Positions 1 to 7,793 of a DNA stretch of 64,000 nucleotides are shown one piece after another. Within the stretch, counting starts at the first letter, position 1. Every line of letters starts with the position of its first letter. A program made the translations under genes and the position numbers. The DNA comes from a virus, in the IMG/VR virus record IMGVR_UViG_3300044712_001597, positions 1 through 64,000 of that record; one strand, written 5' to 3'. The notes below the pieces were generated by a model. The model searched no databases. It was not told where the DNA came from and was given only the letters and a program-made list of their open reading frames with translations.

Positions 1-138
1 GGATGGAAAGCGACGATTGCGGCGATTGATGGGTTGCTTCATTACTCTGAAACAGAGTCACTAATTCATGGCGATGGCGGTGCAGCGGCGGATGCCGCAA
101 TCGACGCCATCCTCGCCACATGGGAGGAGTTGGTATGA
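1..138 (+). CDS. C-terminal fragment of a small hypothetical protein (5' end outside window)
   Basis: Frame 1 is open from the window edge to TGA at 136-138, giving the last 45 residues of a protein that starts upstream. The piece is Ala/Asp-rich and probably helical. Its stop overlaps the next start (ATGA at 135-138), so the two are likely translationally coupled, and AGGAG lies a few bases before that ATG. This looks like the tail of a small accessory phage protein; no family is recognised. Confidence 0.55.
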   Translation, partial: GWKATIAAIDGLLHYSETESLIHGDGGAAADAAIDAILATWEELV

Positions 139-353
139 CAATCACTCTCCATCTTGGCTCGTGGTTGGTTCCGGCATCCATGTCTCTTTTAGCGGTCGTC
201 ATGCTGTTGTGGGCGTATGCCGTCGATAGGCGAGCGAGTGGATATACGCAGGGGGTTCTTTGCTTTCTCGCCCTGTGCGTCTGCATTCCTTTAGTCATAG
301 CGGCGTGGGTTGTTTTCTTCGTGATGGCTCTGGCGTCGGGAGGGAAGGTATGA
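135..353 (+). CDS. small two-span membrane protein
   Basis: 72 residues from the ATG at 135, which is preceded by AGGAG and overlaps the previous stop. An upstream ATG at 120 is possible but has no ribosome site. Two hydrophobic segments (about residues 8-30 and 44-67) flank a short charged loop, so the protein should sit in the inner membrane as a hairpin. Its stop overlaps the next start (ATGA at 350-353). A holin-like role cannot be excluded, but it lies far from the lysis cassette and no family is recognised. Confidence 0.6.
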   Translation: MTITLHLGSWLVPASMSLLAVVMLLWAYAVDRRASGYTQGVLCFLALCVCIPLVIAAWVVFFVMALASGGKV

Positions 354-430
354 CACCCAAAGCACAACGCATCGCCATCGCAGAAGCGCGTGGGTTTAAC
401 AGCATCAACCTTTGGGACGATTCAAAATGA
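350..430 (+). CDS. 26-residue peptide, possible remnant of a small phage protein
   Basis: An ATG overlapping the previous stop opens a 26-codon frame that ends at TGA 428-430, itself overlapping the next gene's ATG at 427. The N-terminus (MTPKAQRIAIAEARG) resembles the start of common small phage proteins of the MTPEQQRIAIAEACG type, which are normally much longer. It may be a truncated relic kept as a coupling element, or simply a short peptide. An SD-like GAGGGAAGG precedes the start. Confidence 0.4.
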   Translation: MTPKAQRIAIAEARGFNSINLWDDSK

Positions 431-819
431 AAACGACACTTGGAACAATCGCGATTGACTTCGATGGAGTCATTCATTCGTACGAGAAAGGCTGGGATGA
501 CGGTTCCATCTACGGCCATCTTGTGCCGGGAGCAAAAGACTTTATCTTCCGCATGCAAGCTCATGGCTATGCGGTCTTCATTCTCTCAACTCGTCCTGCG
601 CATGACATCGTAAGTTGGATGCGGACTATCTGCCCTGAGTTGGATTTCGATGTCGTCCCTCCAGAGACTCTTTTCTGGAATTCTACTCTCGTGGTCGGCG
701 TGACGGACCGCAAGCTTCCTGCGCTGCTTTACATCGATGACCGAGCAGTCCGGTATGACGGAAGCTGGGCGCGCACATCTCTCGAAGTCAACAACCTTTT
801 GAACCGCCATGGCCACTAA
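427..819 (+). CDS. HAD-superfamily hydrolase (putative nucleotidase/phosphatase)
   Basis: 130 residues from the ATG at 427, which overlaps the upstream stop; a start at 412 would add five residues. HAD motif I is DFDGV with D11 and D13 as nucleophile and acid/base. LSTRP near residue 58 is the motif II region, and YIDD near 102-105 is the acidic metal-binding motif IV. There is no large cap domain, as in small phage HAD proteins. It lies among nucleotide-metabolism genes, so a 5'-nucleotidase role is plausible; the substrate is inferred, not shown. Confidence 0.75.
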   Translation: MKTTLGTIAIDFDGVIHSYEKGWDDGSIYGHLVPGAKDFIFRMQAHGYAVFILSTRPAHDIVSWMRTICPELDFDVVPPETLFWNSTLVVGVTDRKLPALLYIDDRAVRYDGSWARTSLEVNNLLNRHGH

Positions 820-1018
820 GCTTACAGAAGAACTTTGCAAGTTTGTTCGCGGCCGCTCGCTTTCAGAAGATCCTATGGTGATTGCCCAGTGCGCAATGTC
901 AGAAGGATTGGTGGACGCGCGACTCAACTTGCGCGAAGTCACTCAACTCGTTACACGCTGTCGTCGCTTTGGCGTCCGCAAGGCTTTGCGCAAACCTCAA
1001 AAGAGGGCAAAGAAATGA
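809..1018 (+). CDS. small basic hypothetical protein
   Basis: 69 residues. It starts inside the last codons of the HAD gene (11-base overlap) and its stop overlaps the next ATG (1015), so it belongs to a tightly coupled chain. The N-terminal half is mixed helix and the last 15 residues are strongly Lys/Arg-rich, which would suit nucleic-acid contact. No family recognised. Confidence 0.55.
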   Translation: MATKLTEELCKFVRGRSLSEDPMVIAQCAMSEGLVDARLNLREVTQLVTRCRRFGVRKALRKPQKRAKK

Positions 1019-1314
1019 GCGCGTTTGGTTCCATCATTGACCCAGAGGATGACTCTCGTCCTTCCCGCCAAAGCTTATCCGCTCGTCAAAAGTCAATCAC
1101 ACCTCGTCAATCCTCGCGTCGCTCTCCACGCTCCGAGGAAGCACTTGACTCCATCCGTCACGACTTTCTCAACGATTTAGACAACAAGATCAGCGTGGAT
1201 GTCTCTGAGTTTGAAGCCGAGTTCATCGCTTCCAATCTCAACCGGAAGTCCTTCTCGCCCAAGCAGCGTCAAGTCATCGACCGGATGCGGAAGAAATACG
1301 AAAAAATTATTTGA
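1015..1314 (+). CDS. hypothetical protein with Ser/Arg-rich N-terminus
   Basis: 99 residues from the ATG at 1015 (ATGA overlap). Residues about 15-45 are Ser/Arg/Gln-rich and probably disordered. The C-terminal 50 residues form a predicted helical domain ending SPKQRQVIDRMRKKYE, a pattern seen at the ends of many small phage and plasmid proteins of unknown role. This is the last gene of the first run before the promoter at about 1321. Confidence 0.55.
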   Translation: MSAFGSIIDPEDDSRPSRQSLSARQKSITPRQSSRRSPRSEEALDSIRHDFLNDLDNKISVDVSEFEAEFIASNLNRKSFSPKQRQVIDRMRKKYEKII

Positions 1315-1320
1315 AGTTTT

Positions 1321-1362
1321 TTGTTTACTTTTAGATGCCTGCCATCTATAGTTTCAATTGTC
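1321..1362 (+). promoter_or_regulatory. leaderless-type promoter for the gene at 1363
   Basis: TTGTTTAC (1321-1328) is the -35 region. TATAGT (1347-1352) is the -10 box after an 18-base spacer from TTTAC. Exactly 10 bases (ending GTC) separate it from the ATG at 1363. A sigma-70-type start about 7 bases after the -10 box would leave about four leader bases, so the mRNA is essentially leaderless. The same layout recurs at six more plus-strand genes. Confidence 0.75.
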
Positions 1363-1572
1363 ATGAGCCCTAAAATCTATTTCAAGCATCCTCTTAGCAA
1401 CGGTGGAGTGTTGACTTTCTCTGCGCTGGTTGTTGCTACTCGTCTTCGTGATCGCGCTCCTATCGTACGCATTCCTTCTCGCGTGCGCAGCATTCCATTC
1501 CCTCCATTTGAAGGCCGCGCGATCGTTCAACTGAAACCCGAGTTTGCTCAACGCGTTGTTGAACTCCGCTAA
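1363..1572 (+). CDS. small hypothetical protein, first gene of a leaderless operon
   Basis: 69 residues from the ATG at 1363, chosen because it sits 10 bases after a TATAGT box in the shared gtcATGag context; the longer frame from 1321 would run through the promoter. The sequence is beta-rich and basic. Its stop shares a base with the next start (TAATG at 1570-1574). No family recognised. Confidence 0.6.
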   Translation: MSPKIYFKHPLSNGGVLTFSALVVATRLRDRAPIVRIPSRVRSIPFPPFEGRAIVQLKPEFAQRVVELR

Positions 1573-2105
1573 TGCAAACTTTCCTTCCCTATCCCGACTT
1601 CCGAGCCTCTGCAGCTTGCCTTGACAACAAGCGCCTTGGCAAACAGCGCGTTGAATGTCTCCAGATCTTCCACGCTCTCACTGGCTACAAGTGCGTGTTA
1701 GAGTCCGCGGAGCGAGGTTATGAAGTCCGCTTCACTCCTCAAGGTCCTAATCCTCGTGCCTGGTCTAAGCATCCAGCCGTCCGCATGTGGGAGTCTGACA
1801 TTCCTGCCTTGGTGGCTTACACCCTGGATGTCTGCAAAGAGTGGAAATCTCGCGGCTTCGTTGACAGCTGCGCGGACAAGATCATCCGGTCTTGGCGAGC
1901 CTACGCCGCGTCAAAAGGACTTCCGCAAGCCGTCTTTGCCACCGCTCCTTTTCCGTCCTGGATTACCATGGAGCTTTGCTTGTCGCATCGCTCTAACCTC
2001 ATCCGCAAAAATTGGTTGTTCTACGCTTCGTTGTGGCCGGGAGTTCCAAATGATCTTCCCTACGTCTGGCCAACTCCTCTCGCTCATCAATTCCAACCTC
2101 GCTAA
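1572..2105 (+). CDS. MSMEG_6728 / pyrimidine-dimer-glycosylase-like protein
   Basis: 177 residues. The N-terminus MQTFLPYPDF, then a run ending LDNKRLGKQRVE, is the signature of the MSMEG_6728 family, related to T4 endonuclease V (Pyr_excise), which cleaves the glycosyl bond at UV pyrimidine dimers. The W..HPA(V) and C.EW..RGF..SC motifs further on also fit that family. It probably acts on phage or host DNA in base-excision repair. The start overlaps the previous stop by one base. The family call is firm; the enzymatic activity is inferred. Confidence 0.7.
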   Translation: MQTFLPYPDFRASAACLDNKRLGKQRVECLQIFHALTGYKCVLESAERGYEVRFTPQGPNPRAWSKHPAVRMWESDIPALVAYTLDVCKEWKSRGFVDSCADKIIRSWRAYAASKGLPQAVFATAPFPSWITMELCLSHRSNLIRKNWLFYASLWPGVPNDLPYVWPTPLAHQFQPR

Positions 2106-2112
2106 AATCTCT

Positions 2113-2610
2113 ATGCTCACCGTTGCTCAACTCGCGGACGAAGTCGCCAAGTACGTCGTCGCTCAATCTGAAATTCCTGACGAAATTGCTTCTCAGATCA
2201 GCAAACTTGACGCTTCTCAGCTCGTGGAATTCAATACAGAGTTAGTCCGTAGTTTCACGCGACGTGGAACCGACGTCGTCCAAATTAAAGATCCTCGTGT
2301 CGCTGCGCTGGACTACATCCGAGCCGTGTACCACTTGGATGATTCGCAAAGTTTACCTAAGCGCCAAGAGCACGATGTCATCGCGGCCTTTGCTGCGGGA
2401 ATGCTCGAGTCTCACACTCTCTATTCTTCGTTGCTCTCCCACGGATTCTCTTCGAATTCTGGCGACACGCACTTCAACGCTCTTTATCATAAGCTTCTAC
2501 TTGTCAGTCTTAATCTCTCGGAATGTCTTTCTGAGTTTGCTAAACGGCACACGCAGGAAGCCGAGAATCTTAATCACTTCTCTCCTACCTTCCACCACCA
2601 ACAAAACTAA
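2113..2610 (+). CDS. hypothetical protein
   Basis: 165 residues from the ATG at 2113, seven bases after the previous stop, with no Shine-Dalgarno motif (AAAATCTCT precedes the ATG). It is helical throughout, with no Cys pair or nucleotide-binding motif. It ends QQN within ACCAACAAAACTAA, a 14-base sequence that also ends the next gene. No family recognised. Confidence 0.55.
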   Translation: MLTVAQLADEVAKYVVAQSEIPDEIASQISKLDASQLVEFNTELVRSFTRRGTDVVQIKDPRVAALDYIRAVYHLDDSQSLPKRQEHDVIAAFAAGMLESHTLYSSLLSHGFSSNSGDTHFNALYHKLLLVSLNLSECLSEFAKRHTQEAENLNHFSPTFHHQQN

Positions 2611-2659
2611 GTCGGCGAAAGAAATCGAAATTCGCATCGCCCTGACGGTTCGACAATTT

Positions 2660-3046
2660 ATGAATCAACACCCTGACCCTGTGGAGCCGGTGAAAACCGG
2701 AAAGATCGTATTTTCGATCAATGGCGTCCGCTTGCCAATCGAAGCGGAGATGATCCCCAAGCTTTTCGTCACGTACATCGCAGCAGAGCGGGCGGAATAC
2801 TACGCCGGAGTGGATGCCGCTCGGTGCGACGCTGCCGAAGGAGCAAACGCTTGCTTTGCCAGAGTGTTCCGTGAAGAAGTCAACCACGCGCTGCGTGACC
2901 GTGACGAGTTGGAAGACTGGCTTGCGAACAATACCAACTGGGCTTCGGAGCGAACGGACGGAATCACGGTCGAGTATTTGTCGCACGATACGCATCTGCC
3001 AGACACTGCCCAAACCACCACAAGTAATCCTAACCAACAAAACTAA
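2660..3046 (+). CDS. hypothetical acidic protein
   Basis: 128 residues from the first ATG in frame (2660), 49 bases after the upstream stop; no ribosome site supports another start. The N-terminal 40 residues look beta-rich. The middle is helical (AERAEYYAGVDAARCDAA), and an acidic stretch with two aromatic residues follows. The C-terminus ends QQN like the upstream gene. No family recognised. Confidence 0.5.
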   Translation: MNQHPDPVEPVKTGKIVFSINGVRLPIEAEMIPKLFVTYIAAERAEYYAGVDAARCDAAEGANACFARVFREEVNHALRDRDELEDWLANNTNWASERTDGITVEYLSHDTHLPDTAQTTTSNPNQQN

Positions 3047-3053
3047 ATCCAAC

Positions 3054-3365
3054 ATGACACATATCGCACTGACCCCGTTCGGCGCTCAGCAACTGCGCGC
3101 TCTTCGTATCTCTCAATCCGGAGCCGAAGTCCTTCGCAAGGGAGGAATTCTCTACGCCATCTCGCGCGGACGCGTCTACGACGAAGAGACAAAGATCGCC
3201 TTGTTGAAGCAGTCTGCTCTGCGACAAAGCCACGTCGATGACTGGAGACAAGAAACAGTCAAAGAGCGCTGCGACAGTCCGCAAGCCTGTCTGCGCGCTC
3301 TCGGTTTTCGTCCGGCGCACCGCCCCAATCTTCGCTTCATCGAGTCCTTCACCTGCTCCGAGTAA
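3054..3365 (+). CDS. small hypothetical protein
   Basis: 103 residues from the ATG at 3054, seven bases after the preceding stop. The N-terminal half has a possible helix-turn-helix-like run (QQLRALRISQSGAEVLRKGG), but there is too little to assign a fold. No SD motif precedes it. No family recognised. Confidence 0.5.
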   Translation: MTHIALTPFGAQQLRALRISQSGAEVLRKGGILYAISRGRVYDEETKIALLKQSALRQSHVDDWRQETVKERCDSPQACLRALGFRPAHRPNLRFIESFTCSE

Positions 3366-3369
3366 TCTT

Positions 3370-3729
3370 ATGGACGGCGTCATTTCGATTCTCTTCTTTC
3401 TCAAGAGCCATGGTCCTTTTCTGCTGATCGTCGCAGTCATTCTCGTGGCTTTCACGGTCCTGTCTTGCTGGTTTTGGAGCTGGCTGTCGCAGCGCCGAGT
3501 CTGGGTGATGGGCTACAACTCCATTTGCGATCAGATCCCTTTGCTTCAGAAAGGAGACCACGTACTCACTAACCCTCCGCCTCCTTCTTGGCTCAATCCT
3601 GGTCTTCAAACTCGGTTTCGTCAAGGACAACTGGCTTGTTTGCGCGAGATGCAAATCGCAAACACTCGAGAAGAGCAGCGGATCATGCGGCTGAAAACGC
3701 GGGCTGTGCATCGTCCAGGACGAGGGTAG
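3370..3729 (+). CDS. single-span membrane protein
   Basis: 119 residues. One strong hydrophobic segment at about residues 14-40 (FLLIVAVILVAF...) follows a short N-terminus, and the remaining 80 residues are polar with basic ends, so the bulk should be cytoplasmic or periplasmic behind a signal anchor. It starts four bases after the previous stop. No family recognised. Confidence 0.5.
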   Translation: MDGVISILFFLKSHGPFLLIVAVILVAFTVLSCWFWSWLSQRRVWVMGYNSICDQIPLLQKGDHVLTNPPPPSWLNPGLQTRFRQGQLACLREMQIANTREEQRIMRLKTRAVHRPGRG

Positions 3730-3738
3730 TTTTCCGCC

Positions 3739-3948
3739 GTGAAGATCGTGCACCATCTTAATCCGCAGTCCAAGCCGCGTACGTGGCGAAGTGGTATCTA
3801 TCTTTGCCACTCTTGCGGTAAGTACGTCGAGCGCGAAGCGGAAGAAGGAAAACCTTTGCCCAAGTGGAAAAAGTCATTCTGCACGTCGACTGGAAAAAAC
3901 GTACGCCTCTGGTTGAAACTCTCGCACGACCTTCCGCATCGACACTAA
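3739..3948 (+). CDS. small Cys-containing protein (GTG start)
   Basis: 69 residues starting at GTG 3739. A CHSC pair near residue 23 and a later FCTSTG give three cysteines with flanking His, suggestive of a degenerate zinc knuckle. It is strongly basic overall. It follows the membrane-protein gene by nine bases. No family recognised; the start codon is not certain. Confidence 0.45.
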   Translation: MKIVHHLNPQSKPRTWRSGIYLCHSCGKYVEREAEEGKPLPKWKKSFCTSTGKNVRLWLKLSHDLPHRH

Positions 3949-3955
3949 ACTCTCT

Positions 3956-4360
3956 ATGAAACCCTACCAGCGCCTTCAATACTGGATTCAACAGCTATAC
4001 GTCGTCTCCGTATCAATCACCGTACTCGGAGCGACACAAAAGTGGGGAATCGCCTTGGCTATTCTGATTCCACTCTCCATCTGGCTGTGGGAGTACAATT
4101 CCAAGCCGAACGCGCCATGTGATTTTGAGCGCGAACTTAAGGATACGAATGAACTGCTGCAAAATGTGATTCGAGAGCGAAACAAACTTGGGCGCGAAAT
4201 TACACGCCTTCGCGTCCGCGCCGAGTCGTCGGAGCATGAGAGCGCGATGCTTCGTGGTGAACTACAATCCATCGCGTGCTCAGACGGCGGCGCGAAATGG
4301 CTGCGCGATCTCGCGAGCCGCGCTTTGTCGAACAGCCAGATGAGGAATCACCAGCCATGA
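3956..4360 (+). CDS. membrane-anchored coiled-coil protein
   Basis: 134 residues. A hydrophobic stretch at about 14-46 gives one or two membrane passes, followed by about 60 residues of heptad-like helix rich in Glu/Arg (ELLQNVIRERNKLGREITRL). The topology resembles i-spanins and other phage envelope proteins, but no partner o-spanin lies next to it. Its stop overlaps the next ATG (4357-4360). Confidence 0.5.
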   Translation: MKPYQRLQYWIQQLYVVSVSITVLGATQKWGIALAILIPLSIWLWEYNSKPNAPCDFERELKDTNELLQNVIRERNKLGREITRLRVRAESSEHESAMLRGELQSIACSDGGAKWLRDLASRALSNSQMRNHQP

Positions 4361-4644
4361 AAGAGCCCCGCCACGGCCTGCCGCCCTGTGATCACGATGA
4401 ATGCCCGCCGACACGCTGCGCCCGGCTGGCTGGTGATTTCTCTCCATCGCCTTTTTCGGCGGTGCTCTGTGACATGTCAGGATGCCACGAACACGCGACA
4501 GGCGAAGTGCAAATCGGCGATGAATACATCCCGCTATGCGAACTGCACCGGAAGTCAGAAATGGAACGGCTTGCTCCAAAGTGGAGGCCGATGCCGCCAC
4601 ATTCGCCGAACACAAAGGCCAGCGGCCTCCCGAAAAAACCATGA
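4357..4644 (+). CDS. Cys/His-rich putative zinc-binding protein
   Basis: 95 residues, starting in an ATGA overlap. The N-terminal CDHDECPPTRC and the central CDMSGCHEH...CELH clusters give two candidate zinc sites. The base composition is clearly richer in GC than the genes around 1572-4000, and it is coupled by ATGA overlaps on both sides, in the style of the lysis cassette. No family recognised. Confidence 0.5.
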   Translation: MKEPRHGLPPCDHDECPPTRCARLAGDFSPSPFSAVLCDMSGCHEHATGEVQIGDEYIPLCELHRKSEMERLAPKWRPMPPHSPNTKASGLPKKP

Positions 4645-4922
4645 GTGATCCTACCGAAACTACATCCCCCGCGCGGGCACGAACCGGAGGTTCGCTGCAT
4701 CGCGCTGTTAGAGGGCCTGCGTGGTCGGCAAGCAAAGCGGAGGAAGTAATCGCTGGAATCTACCTGATCGCCGCCCTGCTCGCATGGAACGGCGGCATCA
4801 TCTGGCTTGCCGTGCTTCTCTTCATCAAGGCCGCGGCGGACACAGTGTGCGCCTTAACATTTGCCGCCATTGAAGTCTGCCACGAATCGAAACAGCCCTC
4901 TAACGTCCAAGAGGAGCCATGA
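4641..4922 (+). CDS. small membrane protein
   Basis: 93 residues, with its start overlapping the previous stop. An Arg/Ser/Thr-rich N-terminal tail of about 35 residues precedes two hydrophobic segments (about 38-55 and 57-78) separated by a very short turn. Its stop overlaps the ATG at 4919. No family recognised. Confidence 0.5.
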   Translation: MSDPTETTSPARARTGGSLHRAVRGPAWSASKAEEVIAGIYLIAALLAWNGGIIWLAVLLFIKAAADTVCALTFAAIEVCHESKQPSNVQEEP

Positions 4923-4990
4923 CCACCCGCAAAACAGACTCCGCAACTTCCAATGACCACCCACGCAACAGACTCCGCGACTTCCACTGA
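4919..4990 (+). repeat. imperfect 34-base tandem duplication containing two short start-coupled frames
   Basis: ATGACCACCCGCAAAACAGA at 4919 is repeated, with a few changes, from 4953. The first copy opens a 23-codon frame (4919-4990) and the second a 15-codon frame (4953-5000). The first start overlaps the upstream stop as ATGA, and the second frame's stop overlaps the next gene's ATG at 4997. The unit may be a duplicated translation-coupling leader or simply a slippage product. Confidence 0.6.
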
Positions 4991-4996
4991 CCGGGA

Positions 4997-5239
4997 ATGA
5001 ATATGCCGATTAAGCCGGGAGATTTTTTTCTCCTTCCATTCAAAGGGCCGAAGATAGCGCTGCTCGTTGAAGCCGTGCGCGAGCGCACCGTACTTGGTTA
5101 TGGCCAATGGGATGTTCGACACGTGCACAACGGAAAAATCCTTACATGCTACCTTCCGTCCTGCCACCGCTGTCCGCCGTCAAAGGCGCGAAAAATCATG
5201 CCGTCTCACTCTGGTTGTTCCTCCGTCGCCCGCAAATAA
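4997..5239 (+). CDS. small hypothetical protein
   Basis: 80 residues, with GGGA just before the ATG and an overlap with the short frame from 4953. The first half (PGDFFLLPFKGPKIALLVEA) looks like a small beta barrel of the kind seen in many short phage proteins. The C-terminus carries CYLPSCHRC, a possible metal-binding cluster. No family recognised. Confidence 0.5.
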   Translation: MNMPIKPGDFFLLPFKGPKIALLVEAVRERTVLGYGQWDVRHVHNGKILTCYLPSCHRCPPSKARKIMPSHSGCSSVARK

Positions 5240-5252
5240 CTATACCAAAACG

Positions 5253-5504
5253 ATGACAGCTAAAGAACGAGAAGGATACGAACTAACAAAGGGAGCAATG
5301 ATGTGCTTCGGCAAATACTTGTTGCTCGGAATGGCTCTCATCTTCCTTCTCGGGTTAGTGCGAAACTGGCAAGGCTGGGGTGTGGATGACTCAGACAAAG
5401 ACGCATGGAACCGCTCTGGATTGCGAATCCACACCGACGCAAAAACCGGGGTGCAATATCTGAGCGATGGCAAGGGAGGGCTGGTGCGTCGTGAGTATCG
5501 CTAA
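5253..5504 (+). CDS. membrane-anchored DUF6440-like protein
   Basis: 83 residues from the ATG at 5253; the frame is open further upstream but only inside the previous gene. A single hydrophobic helix spans about 22-40. The C-terminal part, GLRIHTDAKTGVQYLSDGKG, matches the short beta domain annotated as DUF6440 in other phage and bacterial proteins (tDk.TGVqYL...gg). The function of that domain is unknown. Confidence 0.55.
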   Translation: MTAKEREGYELTKGAMMCFGKYLLLGMALIFLLGLVRNWQGWGVDDSDKDAWNRSGLRIHTDAKTGVQYLSDGKGGLVRREYR

Positions 5505-5557
5505 CATCCAAGATGAGGGATCGGCACCCTCAACCAAGCTGCCGAAAACACACTGAT

Positions 5558-6091
5558 ATGAACGCCGCCAGACGTATCTTCATTGGAGGATCGAAACATG
5601 GACAAGTCTTTTCCGCTTTTAGAGAGCCATTTGTCAGAGTTGCGATTCCATCGTTATCGCCTACATTCGAGTTGGAGGTTATGCCTTGCGTTGAAGATAC
5701 CTTCACGCTCGAGACGTATCAACTGCGGACCTACGAACTCGCGGGAACTCGTCGCTCTGCTCAATATCTTGTCCTTCAAAGTCTCAGTGACTCTGAAGCC
5801 GCGCGACTTATCGAAGAGTATGAAGCACATAACTCGAGGAGCGAGTCTACTGTGAAAGCCAATACTTTCTTGAGCGTGGCGAGACTCTTATGGGACTGGC
5901 GAGGATGGACTAAGGTTGGAATTCTCGATGCAGTCACTTATCGCGACACGGGTCTCCATTTCTTTCTCAGCAGTTCATGCGTTAACTTGTGGAGCGAAAA
6001 ATCACCGCATCCCGTTTATTCGCCTAGTCTTGTTACCTGGATTTTCTTCATTTTGCTTTGCCTGCGCTTGCAAGTCTGCGCGAAACTTTAA
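5558..6091 (+). CDS. hypothetical protein with hydrophobic C-terminus
   Basis: 177 residues from the ATG at 5558; an earlier start at 5513 has no support. The first 110 residues form a mixed domain with YQLRTYELAGTRRSAQYLVL, resembling small phage proteins of unknown function. The final 20 residues (about 155-175) are strongly hydrophobic and could be a tail anchor. The helicase gene starts 14 bases later. Confidence 0.5.
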   Translation: MNAARRIFIGGSKHGQVFSAFREPFVRVAIPSLSPTFELEVMPCVEDTFTLETYQLRTYELAGTRRSAQYLVLQSLSDSEAARLIEEYEAHNSRSESTVKANTFLSVARLLWDWRGWTKVGILDAVTYRDTGLHFFLSSSCVNLWSEKSPHPVYSPSLVTWIFFILLCLRLQVCAKL

Positions 6092-6104
6092 CTCTCGCAA
6101 CTTA

Positions 6105-7472
6105 GTGATACAACTTCGTCCATACCAGATTGCTGCCGCGAGCAAGTTGTCCGATATCCTTGTCAAGCATCGCTTCGCGGTTGACGCTTCCGATACTGGA
6201 GTCGGAAAAACTTTCACGGCGATTGCCACCGCTCTTGAGTTCGAACCCCATCCTCCGGTGGCCGTCATTTGTAAAGCGAAGGCCGTGACGAAGTGGATGC
6301 AGGCTCTCGCGCAGTTCCCGCAATTGGAAGTCTTGTTCGTCACAAGCTGGGAAAAAGCCAGAAGCAAGAAGAATCCTCACTTCATCGCGAGCTTTACGTC
6401 AAAAGGAAAACTTCGCGGCTTCAACTTGCGACTCTCGCGTCCAACTATCGTAATCTTTGACGAGATTCATTGCGCTGGGGGTCAATCAAGCCAAAATGGA
6501 GAACTGGTGATCGCCTGCCACCGATGCCCTCAGGCGTGGACGCTGGGTCTATCAGCTACGCTGGCAACAGATCCTCTCCGGATGCGAGCTCTCGGCTATT
6601 GCCTCGGTCTCCATCAACTTCACGACTACTGGAATTGGTGTCGCAGCAACGGCTGTGGAAAAGCTCCCTTTGGCGGTTTGTACTTCCGCAACAAAGACCG
6701 CGAGCGAGTTCTCGGGAAGTTGAACCGCATTCTCTTTGACTCGGAAGATCCCCGAGGAATCCGACTCCGCAAGAAAGAGTTGATGGACTGTGGTCAATTT
6801 CCTAAGGTTGAAACATTCGTGGAGCTATGGGATGTTTCTCTGCACGCAGCCAAGTGGCTCCAGGAAGCTTTGACCGAAGTCGACAAAGCGGAAGACGCGG
6901 ATATGGAAAAGCATGACTGGCAGCCGCATGGCGGAATTCTGGCGATGCGCGATCGCCAACGCTCCGAGCTGTTGAAACTTCCTGCTCTGCTTGATGAGAT
7001 TCAAGACCGTTTAGACGAAGGCGAGTCCGTCATTGTGTTCTTGCAGTTTACTCGCTCCTTGCGAGTCGTAGGCGAACAGCTCAGCAAAGACGGGATTCTA
7101 TATTCGTTGGTGGCTGGAAACACGCCTCGCTCATCCTCGAAACGCCTTACTGCCCTTCCGGTGGAGGTCTTTCAGCGCAATCAGACACGAGTATGTCTCT
7201 GTCAAATCGACGCAGGATCGGACTCAATTGACTTGCACGATGTTCACGGCGGACATCCCCGGCACATGATTGTCTTCCCGACTTACAAGGCCGTCACTCT
7301 GATCCAAGCTCTTGGACGCGGAGACCGTTTTGGAGCAAAGACGCCCCTTGTCCGCCGAATCATCTACTCGGCTGGCGGTATCGAAGAGAAAATCGCCCGA
7401 GTCGTAGAGCGACGTCTTGAAAATCTGTCCATGCTCTCCGACGGCGAACTCAATGCAGGAGGAATGATATGA
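6105..7472 (+). CDS. superfamily II (SNF2-like) DNA helicase
   Basis: 455 residues from GTG 6105, chosen because MIQLRPYQ then begins exactly at the helicase Q/I region; the longer frame to 5916 adds unrelated sequence. Motifs in order: LRPYQ (4-8), Walker A DTGVGKT with K35, DEIH Walker B near 119, a SAT motif III, and motifs V-VI QIDAGSDSIDL...QALGRGDR near the C-terminus. It is likely an ATP-dependent DNA translocase or helicase in replication or recombination, as with UvsW-type phage enzymes. Its stop overlaps the start of the HNH gene. Confidence 0.85.
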   Translation: MIQLRPYQIAAASKLSDILVKHRFAVDASDTGVGKTFTAIATALEFEPHPPVAVICKAKAVTKWMQALAQFPQLEVLFVTSWEKARSKKNPHFIASFTSKGKLRGFNLRLSRPTIVIFDEIHCAGGQSSQNGELVIACHRCPQAWTLGLSATLATDPLRMRALGYCLGLHQLHDYWNWCRSNGCGKAPFGGLYFRNKDRERVLGKLNRILFDSEDPRGIRLRKKELMDCGQFPKVETFVELWDVSLHAAKWLQEALTEVDKAEDADMEKHDWQPHGGILAMRDRQRSELLKLPALLDEIQDRLDEGESVIVFLQFTRSLRVVGEQLSKDGILYSLVAGNTPRSSSKRLTALPVEVFQRNQTRVCLCQIDAGSDSIDLHDVHGGHPRHMIVFPTYKAVTLIQALGRGDRFGAKTPLVRRIIYSAGGIEEKIARVVERRLENLSMLSDGELNAGGMI

Positions 7473-7789
7473 AGTCCAAGAGACCAAATGGAACTCGCTG
7501 GATTCGATCGGCGCGACGTCTTCAAATCTATGCTCGCGACCGATGGACTTGCGTCTACTGCGAAACACCGGTATTCCGATCAACGGCTCACTTGCCTAAT
7601 GCTGCTTCGTTGGATCACATATTTCCTCGGTCTCAAGGCGGAACAAATGAGGCAACGAATCTCGTCACATGCTGCTTTCAATGCAACAGCCGTCGAGCTG
7701 ATTTGTCAGTTGTAGATTTCGCCATGACGTTTCATTTTCCTAAACAAGTTCTACGGCGTGTCAAAAACGCGCTACGCCGAAAAGTATAA
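7469..7789 (+). CDS. HNH endonuclease
   Basis: 106 residues, starting in an ATGA overlap with the helicase. The motif is complete: C28-x2-C31, LDHI with D49 and H50, GG.N..TN, and C69-x2-C72-N73, so a zinc-stabilised beta-beta-alpha-metal nuclease fold is expected. It could be a free-standing homing-type nuclease or a recombination nuclease working with the helicase. No split gene or intron is visible beside it. Confidence 0.85.
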   Translation: MKSKRPNGTRWIRSARRLQIYARDRWTCVYCETPVFRSTAHLPNAASLDHIFPRSQGGTNEATNLVTCCFQCNSRRADLSVVDFAMTFHFPKQVLRRVKNALRRKV

Positions 7790-7793
7790 CTCT

